A DNA stretch of 64,000 bases from Agrypnia vestita (Eukaryota > Arthropoda > Insecta > Trichoptera > Phryganeidae): NCBI GenBank assembly GCA_016648135.1, contig JADDOH010001972.1:1-64000 (forward strand). Direction: 5' to 3'. Positions 32,441-42,302 of the stretch are shown here, in pieces. A program made the position numbers and the translations under genes. The notes beneath the pieces were generated by a model. That model was not told the DNA's origin, did no database searches, and was given only the letters and a program-made list of their open reading frames with translations. Each line of letters opens with the position of its first letter. Position 1 is the stretch's first letter.

Positions 32441-33064
32441 AATGAGCGAGAAACCTTTTGTATTCTTCACACTGCTTCGTATCCCCAGCACGCGTAGTTC
32501 ATTCAACATCCACACGACTTTGAAGCTGTAAATGGGACAATTTACAAATGAGAATGGTGACATCGTCAATTTGAAATCATCACCGAGTTGTTGTAAACAA
32601 GAAAAGAGTGAAATAATAGATCGCAGGTATGTGGCTTCAGTTTTTTTGAGGTGTGTACTATGTGGTGTTACAGGTGGAGTAGATTTTATCCAGTTATACT
32701 TATATGACCAACTTTTTGTAGAAGAAATCAGAAAGAGAATATGAATGGTGAAAATTGCAACGTCATAGTTGAGGAGATTTGAAATAATAGCAAAACGATA
32801 TCTAAAATGAAGAAAATTATATTACTAATTGATATGGCAGTTATTTTGGATGCAATTTGACCATTACAATTTACACTAAATTAGATTTTGTATTAAACAC
32901 ACGTTAAAACCTGACAAATAATAGGGATCGATAGCAATAACTACAGCGACAAGGGAATGCTTTTTAAGAAGAAGCGAGTTGATATAAAATACTACATATC
33001 CGAGTAAAGATAAAAATGATAACTTCTTCTTCAAATATAGCAAATTTGTTTTGCGGTGACATAA
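32441..33064. other. non-coding, no recognised feature
   Basis: Nothing recognised. Confidence 0.4.
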
Positions 33065-33295
33065 TTACAATTGATATAAATTAACTTTGTAAAAACCACT
33101 TATTTATTGAAAAAATTCAACATGTTTCGAAGCCAATGGCTTCTTCGTCAGGATAACAAAAATATAATTTAAAAATCGAAGTATAGATCAAAATATTAAA
33201 ATTTCCATATATAACTTTTTAATATTTTGATCTATACTTCGATTTTTAAATTTTATTTTTGTTATCCTGACGAAGAATATCCCACCGCGCGCCCC
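33065..33295. mobile_element. PLE terminal-repeat inverted pair, right side truncated
   Basis: The left arm has AACTTTGTAAAAACCACTTA, a hammerhead and AACAAAAATATAATTTAAAA. After a short centre the inverse follows (TTTTTAAATTTTATTTTTGT, then ATCCTGACGAAGAA), but it stops after CUGACGA at 33272. A second, degenerate hammerhead-like unit, TTGATGA with a GAGG/CCUC stem and CGAAAC, sits at 33353-33396. Confidence 0.78.
33119..33156 (-). ncRNA. hammerhead ribozyme
   Basis: Minus strand: CUGACGA, stem II GAAGCC/GGCUUC with loop AUU, GAAA, stem III AC-AU-GU, H17 = U. Same family as 49052-49090. Confidence 0.78.
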
Positions 33296-33296
33296 C

Positions 33297-33971
33297 CTGA
33301 CCACCCTATTAGATTGATAAATATTGTATTTAAGTTAGTTATTATCTATACCTGTTGATGAGAGGGACTGCTCCTCTCGAAACTATAATAGTAATTTAAT
33401 AACTCACATTGTGTGTGCACTACAAAGTAAAATAAAACATATTTGAAATTATAATGTTGCACCACGAAGTATCTGCCATATCTTTCAATGATATTCCGTG
33501 ACAATATTATTTAAAAAAAAATGATTCTCAAGAAGCCAAATCACACAGTCACTCGTAGATAATACAAGGTATTATATATCCAAAGTAAATCTTCGACAAT
33601 TTGAGTGTTGTTAGTATTACCGCGAGACAACCGGCATCCAAAGTGTTGAAGTCACATTCAAATAAATGATCACTTTACTTTCAAAACATTCCCAACATAA
33701 AGTAATACGCTCTTGCACCAGGGCCTTGGATCGACACCGTGAAAAGGCCACAAACCTGTTTGGACGTTATGAGGTTAAGTGACAAAGATATTTAAAGGAG
33801 ATGATGACACGGTGAGTGTGTTTGTTCGGATTGTGTGCTTTGTTCAAGTGATAGTCTTCACGCTTTCTTGAAAAGAAATGCAGATACCGGTAGTCTCCTC
33901 CGATTTACGCGGTACGAGGACCCTGAACAGCGGTCGCGTTGCTCGAAGCGAATACCCCGACAATTAAATTA
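33297..33971. other. unassigned except a degenerate hammerhead-like unit
   Basis: Only the 33353-33396 motif is recognisable; the rest shows no gene. Confidence 0.4.
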
Positions 33972-34660
33972 AATTTAATATTAATAATAATAATAGTAAA
34001 GGATCATTTATATAGCGCCGTTTTCGCGAGTACTCACCTCAAGGGCGATTCACACACTCTTACATACTTATTCACTCGATGACATGCAAAAAATGGAATT
34101 AACATCTAAAACTATAGTAGTTGGGAATGCTAGAAAGAATCAGGAATTTTCGCGGAGTGCACACTAGGAGTGGAAAATATTAGGGTCTGATTCTATAGGT
34201 TTTCATATGATTGTCTAAACAAATGCGTCTTTAGTCGTTTTTTGAACTGTGGTAAGCTTTCTGATTGTCTCAGTTTATTTGGTAGTTAATTCCACAAATT
34301 TGGTCCAGCCACCGCGAAAGCACGAAAATCACCGAAATTGGTTTTGTGGGCGTGATTTACTTCAACTTACCTATTTGTATTAGATGATGCTGAGCGAAGA
34401 TTAAGTTGTCTGTTATTTGCACAAAATGAAATGTAGAAGTCGGTAATGCATTGAGGGGCCATATTGTGAATAGCAGGCATAACTTATATTTAATCCTCTC
34501 TGGACATTTAAGCCAGTGAAGGTTTTGAAGATGGTGAGAGATACGCGCAAACTTTGATACGCCGGTAATGATTCTTGCAGCGGCATTAAATACAGATTGT
34601 AGCATGTTTATTTCCTTTTTCGGGAGATGTGCGTGGATACCATTACAGTAGAAATTATTA
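33972..34660 (-). pseudogene. L2/CR1-group retrotransposon fragment
   Basis: The minus strand carries LQSVFNAAARIITGVSKFAR, HHLQNLHWLKCPERIKYKL, then frame-broken C-terminal sequence, UTR and the GGCGCTATATAAATGATCC plus (ATT)n tail. It is collinear with 6530-7712 and starts at the same point (TCTGTAATGG), but lacks the nested insertion found there. At least two frameshifts are present. Confidence 0.85.
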
Positions 34661-34664
34661 TTAA

Positions 34665-34790
34665 TATTTAAAGCATAAACTTTGCGGAGATTTTTAGTCT
34701 ACAGGTTTCGAGACGTACCTGTCTCTTTATCAGAAAAACCACTATGCTTGCATATAAATACCACTACACATCACAACCATAGTATTATCC
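34665..34790 (-). mobile_element. PLE terminal-repeat fragment with degenerate hammerhead
   Basis: On the minus strand CUGAUAA replaces CUGANGA. The stem GAGAC/GUCUC and GAAAC are kept (34702-34733). It is a relative of 6335-6476 in the same order and orientation relative to an L2-like fragment. Confidence 0.75.
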
Positions 34791-36057
34791 ACATACTAAC
34801 ACCTTCCCTAAATATTACTCACACGCGTTGTTAGCCTTCGGTTAGATTAACGCATCATTTCACATTCATATTTATAATTTATTATACTATCTCTTATACC
34901 GTGCGTGAGCCTCTCCATGGATCGTTGAGTGCATTTGAGCTTTCTACACTTTTCTTTATAAGGGTCACGTTTCCACTCCATACGTCATCCACTGGCAGAA
35001 TGCACGATTCGAAGGCTTTCTTTTTAAGCTAACTGGGAATTCTTTGTTTTCAAAAATATGTTTGAGTTTGTCAAAAGCAGCTCGGCTCATTCCTATTGGT
35101 CTTGGTAATTATATTGTTTAGTTTTCTTTGTCCATTCTAATCTTGTGTTTTTCTACTAATTCTATATTGTTATTATTGATTGTGATGATTTTATTCTTCG
35201 CTCGATGCCTTGTGCAGTTCCTTTTTTTAATGTTTTCACTTACATTTACTTTATGTCTATAAGTCATACAAATGTGGCATCTCACACCACAATACATAAA
35301 CCACCAATCTAGACCCCACACACACACATATATGGCAAGAATGCCGGATAAGCAAATCGAGGCACAAGCAGGGTACACGAGCAGTCAACAATCCAGCAGT
35401 CAGCCATTCATCCACAAACACAGCTACACAACACAGCTACACTTCAAGAAAGTTTTTGTTCGGAAAACTGTATAAAAAGCAGCAAACGCCCTATACGGGC
35501 ATGCCAGTTTACCTGGACCACAGTATAGTAAAGCATACAGTATTATATCTTCATACAAACAGCCGAAACGACGCCCTTCGAAATCTCGGTATACTTCGAA
35601 CTGCTCAGTCGCTGCAGGGCTGCAGTAACGTACGGACGCAAGCAGGGTGAGATGCTCCCACGCATACATTTAGGTCAGTTTATGGCACCCCAAACCATAA
35701 ACAGTCAGTCAATGAGCAGCCCTGGTGCGTTTTTAACCAAGTTTAAGTACCAAGCGGCCGTAGGTATTTATTTCAAGGACACTGCCAAGATAACATACTG
35801 TATGTATTTATTATACTGTGCCTGGACCCCCGGCGTAGGCCGGAGGCTCTCGCCCTTCGAGTGCCTATCATTGTCTTTGTAATCGTACTTATGCATGACT
35901 TTTAACTGTTTTATAGAGGTAATAAAATCATCAAGCATACTACATCTTTGGAGAATCCCGTCACATGACGGGTGGTGACCCATAAAATCAGTTTCTCCAA
36001 ATCCGTCACGCACATCATCCTCAACCAAAAACCCCAAAACAAATATCAATTCAAGCG
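34791..36057. other. unassigned
   Basis: No recognised domain. 35270-35880 is less AT-rich and has overlapping short ORFs on both strands without motifs. Confidence 0.4.
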
Positions 36058-36118
36058 CCCTTGAGGTGAGTATTCGCGAAAACGGCGCTATATAAATTAT
36101 CCAAATATTACTATTATT
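36058..36118 (+). mobile_element. L2-like 3' tail
   Basis: CCTTGAGGTGAGTATTCGCG, GGCGCTATATAAATTATCC and (ATT)n. Confidence 0.75.
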
Positions 36119-36344
36119 ATTAAATATAAATTAATCGTACATCTCAATTGTTTTCGTATCCGTCTATCTTGTCCGCTGGCCAATATTTTAATTCCAAAAA
36201 TGTCAAAATCAACAAGTCCTTTCAGACCCACAGACTCATCGCCGCGGGTGTCGGGATGCCGAGGGGGGTTGGTTCGCAAAACACACGCCCCAACCTCCGT
36301 AATACGGATACATGAAACAGTATATTTTAGATATGTACTCAGAC
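36119..36344. other. non-coding, no recognised feature
   Basis: Nothing recognised. Confidence 0.4.
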
Positions 36345-36580
36345 ACATCGTGGGCGCACTGCGAAAAGCGACCAAGTCAAAAGTCTTGTTTGACTTTCGA
36401 ATAATTTGGACACGGCATGAATTGTTGATAAATGGGAAAGTACAAGGACGAAGGAGGAAAGGTCGATATCCAATGAGACGGACAGACAGAAGTCCGAGAG
36501 ATGACGGAAGCATCCCTTCTCGTCGCTCTAAACAAGGTCCAGGAAATACCAATAATTTACACCCTATAGTGAAAAAATGA
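36345..36580 (+). pseudogene. RTE-like retrotransposon fragment (family F-like C-terminus)
   Basis: TRHELLINGKVQGRRRKGRY and PMRRTDR recall the LRHE-LL-N-IEGKV-GRR-RGRP-M-W-D end of RTE-like proteins. The frame is open 36200-36580 but the sequence before about 36345 is not recognised. Confidence 0.55.
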
Positions 36581-36601
36581 TACTGGACATAATAACTAGT
36601 A

Positions 36602-36745
36602 TAATGTCTTGTGGTTAGGACTCTCGCCTCGTTATCCAAAGGCAGCGGGTTCGAACCTCACTCCATACCAGCAAGTTAGTCCTATTTTCACAGCATAAGC
36701 GTTTAGCTTACTTTGAAAAATAGTAAAAATATTGATGAAAAAAAA
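36602..36745 (+). mobile_element. tRNA-derived SINE (best copy)
   Basis: A box TGTGGTTAGGACTCTCGCC, B box GCGGGTTCGAACCTC, SINE body AGCAAGTTAGTCCTATTTTC and GCGTTTAGCTTACTTTG, ending ATAGTAAAAATATTGATG. It is a full-length member by comparison with 3650-3800. RNA polymerase III transcription from the internal boxes is inferred from family knowledge. Confidence 0.87.
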
Positions 36746-36754
36746 AAACTAATT

Positions 36755-37278
36755 TTATAAACCACTTAGATTCTTTTTAAACGTATACCAATTTCGATAC
36801 CACTGTATCTTCGTCAGGACGGACGCAAAATAAATTCCCTCTTCTTCTTCTTATGGTGCCATGTTCTATCGGAGTTCGGCGATCATTCTGGCGATAACGA
36901 ATCTATTAACCGCCGCACAGAACAACTTTCACTTATACTAGTCTCTCAAGTTACGCAGCCGTGAGATACGGCATTTTTTTTATTTATTTAATATTACATA
37001 CAACATTATTAATTTTTTTTCTAGTCTATTTAAAGTATATAGATACACAAATTTTATCGCTGTACCTCTCCAAAAAGAGACTAGCTCTTGTGTCTGGAGA
37101 GGGACTCAGTTTTGCTACGCTTCTTTTACCACTTATTTTCCCCTGGATGACGGTTTGCTATGAATTCAATAAATTATAATTTTAAGTTAATGTGGTTACT
37201 GCGCGTCCATTCTGCCGGAGATACTGTGGTATCGAAACCAGCAGACGTTTAAAAACAATGAATGTGATTAATACAAAG
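36755..37278. mobile_element. PLE inverted pair enclosing a LINE 3' end
   Basis: The left arm has AAACCACTTAGATTC, a hammerhead and GTCAGGACGGACGC. The right arm (from about 37195) has the inverse with a degenerate hammerhead (CUGCCGG for CUGANGA, 37209-37247). 36838-36912 is a minus-strand RTE-like 3' end (AAG-rich tail and ATCGCCAGAATGATCGCCGA). The right end directly abuts the mariner target TA. Confidence 0.76.
36783..36822 (-). ncRNA. hammerhead ribozyme
   Basis: Minus strand: CGUC-CUGACGA, stem II GAUAC/GUAUC with loop AGUG, GAAA, then AUU/GGU with wobble pairs, H17 = A. Stem III is weaker than in sister copies. Confidence 0.68.
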
Positions 37279-37280
37279 TA

Positions 37281-38466
37281 TTAGGTCCTTACATATGAAA
37301 TTGGCGCTTTGCCGTACTGGCAAATTTGATCTCAAATATCTTCTCTTTGGTTAGGAATTCCAAATCCAAATTTATACAGCTATTTACTCATGTTTTGAAA
37401 ATTATAATTCATTTGTTTTTTCCTCAATTGTTTTTTTCTTTACGTCACTCAGTTTACAAAATGAAAAACTTGAAATATCGCGTTATTTACGAGTACGAGT
37501 TCCACCGTGGCACCAGTGCTGCAGAAACGGCTCGAAAGATTAATGATGTGTATGGCGACGGTGCCGCAAAAGAAAACACAGTGCGTTTTTGGTTCCAACG
37601 TTTTCCTTCTGGAAATTTCGACCTGCAGAACAAGCCCCGTGGACGGCTGGAGACCAAAGTTGATAATGAAGAATTGAAGGCTATTGTGGAAGCGGATCCA
37701 TCGCAAACCACATCCGAGTTAGCTGCAGGCTGCTGTGTTAGTGATAAAACTGTTTTAATCCACTTGAAGCAAATTGGTAAGGTGAAAAAGCTTGAAAGGT
37801 GGGTACCTCACGAATTGAGTGAAGCAAATCAACAAACGCGCGTTGACTGCTGCGTTGCATTACTCAACCGGCACAATAATGAAGGGATTTTAAATCGAAT
37901 CATTACCTGTGATGAAAAGTGGATCCTGTACGATAATCGGAAGCGCTCATCGCAATGGCTGAACCCTGCCGAACCAGCCAAACCATGCCCCAAGCGAAAA
38001 TTGACTCCAAAAAAGTTACTTGTGAGCGTTTGGTGGACTAGTGCTGGTGTCGTTCACTACAGTTTTCTTAAATCTGGCCAGACGATTACGGCAGATGTCT
38101 ATTGTCAGCAACTGCAAACCATGATGGAAAAGCTAGCTGCTAAACAACCGAGGCTGGTTAATCGCTCTACGCCACTGCTGCTTCATGATAACGCTAGACC
38201 ACACACTGCACAACAGACGGCTACCTAACTTCTTGCAGAGGAAAAAATTCAACTCCGATGGGGCAGTCCAAACCGCCTTCAAAGATTTTATTGATTCCCG
38301 TCCGAATGGTTTTTTTAGTAAAGGGATCGATGAACTACCTATGAGATGGCGAAAGTGCATAGATAGCAATGGTACATACTTTGATTAAATAAATATATTA
38401 TAATAAAAAAAAATCGGCTTTATGTTCCTCCCATACTAAACGCCAATTTCATATGTAAGGACCTAA
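37281..38466 (+). mobile_element. mariner transposon with internal deletion
   Basis: Perfect 26-bp TIRs begin TTAGGTCCTTACATATGAAA. TA flanks both ends (37279-37280 and 38467-38468). The length is 1186 bp against roughly 1.28 kb expected for this family. The missing piece lies within the transposase gene near 38222. The partner copy is at 1-641. Confidence 0.95.
37461..38388 (+). pseudogene. mariner transposase, third catalytic Asp deleted
   Basis: The start ATG at 37461 gives MKNLKYRVIYEYEFHRGT; an open frame extends further upstream but that is not conserved. Two N-terminal HTH domains (KENTVRFWFQRFPSGNFDLQ; TSELAAGCCVSDKTVLIHLK) are followed by the linker WVPHELSEANQQTR, the first catalytic Asp in ITCDEKWILYDN and the second in PLLLHDNARPH. 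After QQTAT the frame meets TAA (38226-38228). A frame-changing deletion has removed the PYSPDL--D segment with the third Asp of DD34D. The sequence resumes in another frame with NFLQRKKFNSDGAVQTAF and ends CIDSNGTYFD at 38388. It is inactive. Confidence 0.95.
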
Positions 38467-38468
38467 TA

Positions 38469-39040
38469 TATCGAACTGTACATTTTTCTTTCAAACATAA
38501 AAATAAAATATTATTTAAAAATACGTTAATTACTATAAAAAATATTTTCTGGGTTCTTTTTAAACAATACTGTTATTATTTATGCGACTTTTTCATTCAA
38601 GATATTTTTAGGAAAACACGTAGATTTGTTTATTTTAGTAAAATGTATTTTCTATAACAATGACTCGATCGAGAAATTATACTTGGTCAATTTTCGCAGG
38701 GCGCCCGCGATATAAATGTACATACACAAACAGGCAGGGCGGCGAACTTCAAAGGAAAGCCTGCCGGTGACGTGGCGCGGGGCGGGGGAGGGTTGGGGTG
38801 GTTCGTTACTTTAAAACAGTGTGCAAGAAAATTGCACGGAAATTCTTTATGTGTGCGCGCGGAAATTTATATGCGCGTTTATTTTGTGCGCTTGGGGGAC
38901 GGAAACGCGGCGAGGGTGGCGAGGGGGAAGCCGGTCTTACATGTCGCCGGGGCCTGTGCATTTATGCAGATGATGCACTTGCACGGAAAATTACGAATGA
39001 ACGGTGTTCCAACAACCTTGTCTTAATCGCTATCATACAG
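38469..39040. other. non-coding; GC-rich patch
   Basis: 38690-38960 is GC-rich, with two overlapping motif-free ORFs. Confidence 0.45.
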
Positions 39041-39142
39041 GAAAACATTAATAACCTCGCAGGACTGTATTCCTGCCTTGATACGAGTCGAAAATGTTCG
39101 AGCTATCATGACCTAATGTCAATAGTTATGGAGATATGCGAC

Positions 39143-39502
39143 TATTAAAGGTTAAGGTTGTTATTACGGTTGTTAGACATATTTAACTGTAATTTCGGAT
39201 ATTTTATACGCACCGTATGTATTACCGAGAAGCGAATCAAGACGTTTTGTTGGATGCTTATCTAACGTCATCAGAAGGACGACCTTTACCCGCGGAGGTG
39301 GAGGTCGGACTGATTATAGGACAATTTACGCCCTAGAAAGCAGCACCTATAATCAGTCCGACCTCCACCTCCGAGGGTAAAGGTCGTCCTCCTGATGACG
39401 TTGGATAAGCATCCAACGAAACGTCGAGATTCACTTCTCGATAATACATACATACGGTAATACATACGGTGCATATAAAATATCTGAAATTACAGTTAAA
39501 TA
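39143..39502 (+). mobile_element. PLE inverted pair inserted with a 12-bp target duplication
   Basis: Flanked by GAGATATGCGAC at 39131-39142 and 39503-39514. The inner sequence is an inverted pair of the 19-kb PLE family. The left arm has a mutated hammerhead (AAAA for GAAA, about 39239-39278), and the right arm an intact one. Confidence 0.88.
39386..39430 (+). ncRNA. hammerhead ribozyme
   Basis: CUC-CUGAUGA, stem II GUUGGAU/AUCCAAC with loop AAGC, GAAA, AC/GU, H17 = C, GAG pairing with CUC. Confidence 0.83.
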
Positions 39503-40027
39503 GAGATATGCGACATAAAAGTTTGCATTTTTTTTTTAATATTTCTGACATTTTTTTGTAAAACGTTGATTATGTTCAAACTATCATCACAGTAACTTAT
39601 ATCGAATATGAAAAATTCATTCCCTTTAATATAAGTCAAATAAAAAAAAATAAAAACCTTCGAATTCACGAATTCGGGGTTTTTATCATTTTATTTAACA
39701 TATATTGAATCGAGTGATTTTTTCGTAATCAATATAAGTTGCTGTAATGATAGTCCAACGTTTTACAAAAAACAAGCCAGATATATTGAAAAAAAATGCA
39801 AACTTTGATGTTGCATATCTCTATAACTATTGATATTAGGTCATGATAGTTTGAACATTTTCGACTCATAATCAAGGTAGGAATACAGTCCTGCGAGGCT
39901 AATAATGTTTTCCAAATAATGGACACTTCGTCAATGTTTACGTGATGAATATTATATCAAATAAGTAAACTGACATCTCGAGACTGGCCGCCCGCACAAG
40001 AAGACCTGACCTACCTTCAATAAAGAG

Positions 40028-40352
40028 TGGTAAATATAATTGAAAAAGGATCGCTGAGATGGTTTGGTCATGTGGAACGTGTAAGCGAGGAAATGATGTT
40101 TAAGAAAATATATGAGGCGAGTGTTGAAGTCAGCAGAAATAGAGGGCGTCTGCGAAAGACCTGGCACGACCAGATACTAAAAGTATTTGAGCATGGCCCC
40201 GTTAAAAGCCCCAACAACCGTGAACATGTATGAGAAGATGTATGAATGTAGCAGAAGCAAAATTGTTGTGCCAAGACAGAAGATGACGTTCTTTCCTCTG
40301 TCTGCCCCTGCGGGGAAACGGCATGATGGTCAGTTAGTTAGATAGTTAGATA
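40028..40352 (+). pseudogene. family B retrotransposon, 3' end
   Basis: NIIEKGSLRWFGHVERVSEE, KKIYEASVEVSRNRGRLRKT and WHDQILKVFEHGPVKSPNN, then after a frameshift the MRRCMN--EAK region. It ends CGGGGAAACGGCATGATGG and a (GTTA)n-type tail. The RT part is missing. Confidence 0.82.
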
Positions 40353-40374
40353 CAAAAAACAAATTTTATTAACA

Positions 40375-40720
40375 TTTTTTCTTATTTCCGTTGAATTACG
40401 TTGAAAAAAATTGCGAATTGTTTGCGATGCGTTTTTGAGGAAAATATCAAAAAGATCCAAAACAATGAATATATTATGCTTTAATTCAATCCCCATTATA
40501 GTACGGTATTATTGTATGGGGAGCGGCCATGATAAAACCACTATATTAAAATTAGAAACTACTCAAAAAATGATAATTAAAACAATTTTAAAGAAAAAAA
40601 TTACCAACAAAGTGCCCAACTATATAAAGAATTTAATGTACCAAAAATAAAAGATATAGGTGTACAAAAAAATGAATACTACAATTTTTTTAAACAAAAA
40701 ATAAATTAAATACCTACAAG
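40375..40720 (+). pseudogene. Daphne/CR1-group LINE fragment
   Basis: After a decayed start, IIVRYYCMGSGHDKTTILKL and ETTQKMIIKTILKKK match the YGI-WG----T----L-TTQK--I--I region after the RT. It is truncated on both sides. Confidence 0.68.
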
Positions 40721-41071
40721 AAGCGAGTTTCGATCTACGAGATTCTAAGATACACTACAAATGCCAATATTTAATTTTACCATTTCTAAAAATCATTTTA
40801 ATTGTTTTGGTATTAAATTCTTTAATAATCTTCTTCTTATCAGAATAAATTTAAAGTTGAAACCAAAAAACATATACACAAACAAACACCTACTCTAGAC
40901 ACATAATGTTATCATGAAACTGTTTGAAAATGTCAGTTCACAACAAATTGCATCTTCCGACCCAATATTATCATCAAATGAAAACAGATGTAAAGGATAC
41001 TTACTATTACTTCTTACTAATACAAGATTTCTTTGTATATAATCGTTGTTATACATTCAATAACATTTTTT
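40721..41071. other. non-coding, no recognised feature
   Basis: Nothing recognised. Confidence 0.4.
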
Positions 41072-41420
41072 ATTCCCTTTATATTAATTGGAATCATTAG
41101 AAAAGTTTGATTACTAGCAACGGCGGCCCGATAACTTCGCGGAATATTTTCTAAATTTGAATTACTCTGTCGGTATAAACAATAGGTACTTCACTACGAA
41201 TGTCGAAAATCTAAATTGACTGACAAATGTTTTAAGAATTTAATCTTCAAAGCATGAAGTGTTTTATCAAAGCTCAAAACATCTTAACATTTTAGAAAAA
41301 TATTAAATTAGTGTAAGTTTAGTGTTATGTTATATGTTTTAATTCGTCTTTAATTGTTGTTATATTTTACAAAGAGAGGGAGTATAATAAAAACTCGTTT
41401 TTTATGGGTTACTTTTTTTA
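41072..41420 (+). repeat. dispersed repeat R, copy 2 (internally deleted)
   Basis: Starts TTCCCTTTATATTAATTGG and joins at once to CATTAGAAAAGTTTGATTAC, missing the about 200 bp present at 5650-5850. It ends GGGAGTATAATAAAAACTCG and GGGTTACTTTTTT. Confidence 0.85.
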
Positions 41421-41583
41421 CTACTTAGATAAATGCATATTTATAACTTCACCCCTGAAATACTCCTCTATTACACGAGTTTCTGTCTCTCATAGAGATA
41501 GTAGAATAAATTGTTTCCTTACTTTAAATGTTAAATTGTATTAATATATGTAAAAAGAACAAAAAAATAAAATAAATTATATA

Positions 41584-42300
41584 CAGTCGAACTTGGTTAT
41601 AACGAACGCGACGGGACCAACTAAATTTGCTCCTTATAGCCGGGACTCCTTATATCCGGGATTCACTTTTTTCACAATTATTTTTGATTGTGTGATTTTA
41701 TTTTCAAGAGCAGCTAAATAAACATCCTTATCTTTCCAGAGCGATGAAACTGTAGAAGACGATTGTGAAAACTTTTTACAGACTTGCGGCCGATAATTTT
41801 GACTTTTTCGCGAACCTAGAGACACTTTCGTTTGTTAGTGAACATGTTTCCTATAGAACAATTCGCGTTTAACTGATTAGGCTTTTAAATGCTAATACAG
41901 TAAATTGCATAAAATAAACTGTCACCATAAACATCTTGGAAACCCCCAATAATCGGAGTTATATGACCAGTGTTCTCGACCTTCAGTAAACTATCGCTTG
42001 CCTGCGCACGTGGGACACAAGTTTGTGTACATCATAAAATGAACCCTAATTAAGTGCGAGCCGCTTTAAAAGTAAAGTGAAAAAATTCATTGTTATGAGT
42101 ACGTATTTGTCTTTTTTTCTGTAACCCAAGCAAATATGTTTGCAGAGTTTCTAAAATTTTCTCCGTATATCCGGAAATCGCGCTCCTTATAGCCGAGACC
42201 GATTGTATGGGAATATGCGCAAATCAAAATGAATTCACAGTTTTTCTCATTATAGCCGGGATCTCCTTATATCCGAGCTCGTTATAACCAAGTTCGACTG
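41584..42300. mobile_element. pogo/Tigger-like transposon, 717 bp
   Basis: 22-bp TIRs begin CAGTCGAACTTGGTTATAAC and are flanked by TA on both sides (41582-41583 and 42301-42302). CAGT--AAC-T-GTTATAACGA is the typical terminus of pogo/Tigger-type Tc1/mariner elements. CTCCTTATAGCCGGGA-type words are repeated in subterminal regions of both ends. Confidence 0.9.
41634..41825 (-). pseudogene. pogo-type transposase N-terminal remnant
   Basis: The minus strand reads CKKFSQSSSTVSSLWKDKDV then YLAALEN, resembling the CENP-B/pogo helix-turn-helix (--F-VS-STVS-I-K----). The DDE domain is absent, which fits a 717-bp internally deleted copy. Confidence 0.65.
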
Positions 42301-42302
42301 TA

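Larger units (their letters stand above)
39041..39925. repeat. foldback family F, complete copy with PLE inside
   Basis: Left end AAAACATTAATAACCTCGCA and right inverse TGCGAGGCTAATAATGTTTT bound a palindrome of about 260-bp arms once the 360-bp PLE insertion is removed. The centre has TCACGAATTCGGGGTTTTTA. The family has no ORF. Confidence 0.85.

Noticed and set aside
33353..33396. Additional intact hammerhead
   Set aside because: The core begins UUGAUGA instead of CUGANGA and stem I is not evident; kept only as degenerate.
36097..36639. 180-codon minus-strand ORF
   Set aside because: It overlaps an L2-like tail and the opposite strand of an RTE-like fragment; no domain.
41634..41825. Possible host CENP-B-like gene
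   Set aside because: It lies inside a 717-bp TA-flanked pogo/Tigger-like element, so it is a transposase remnant.
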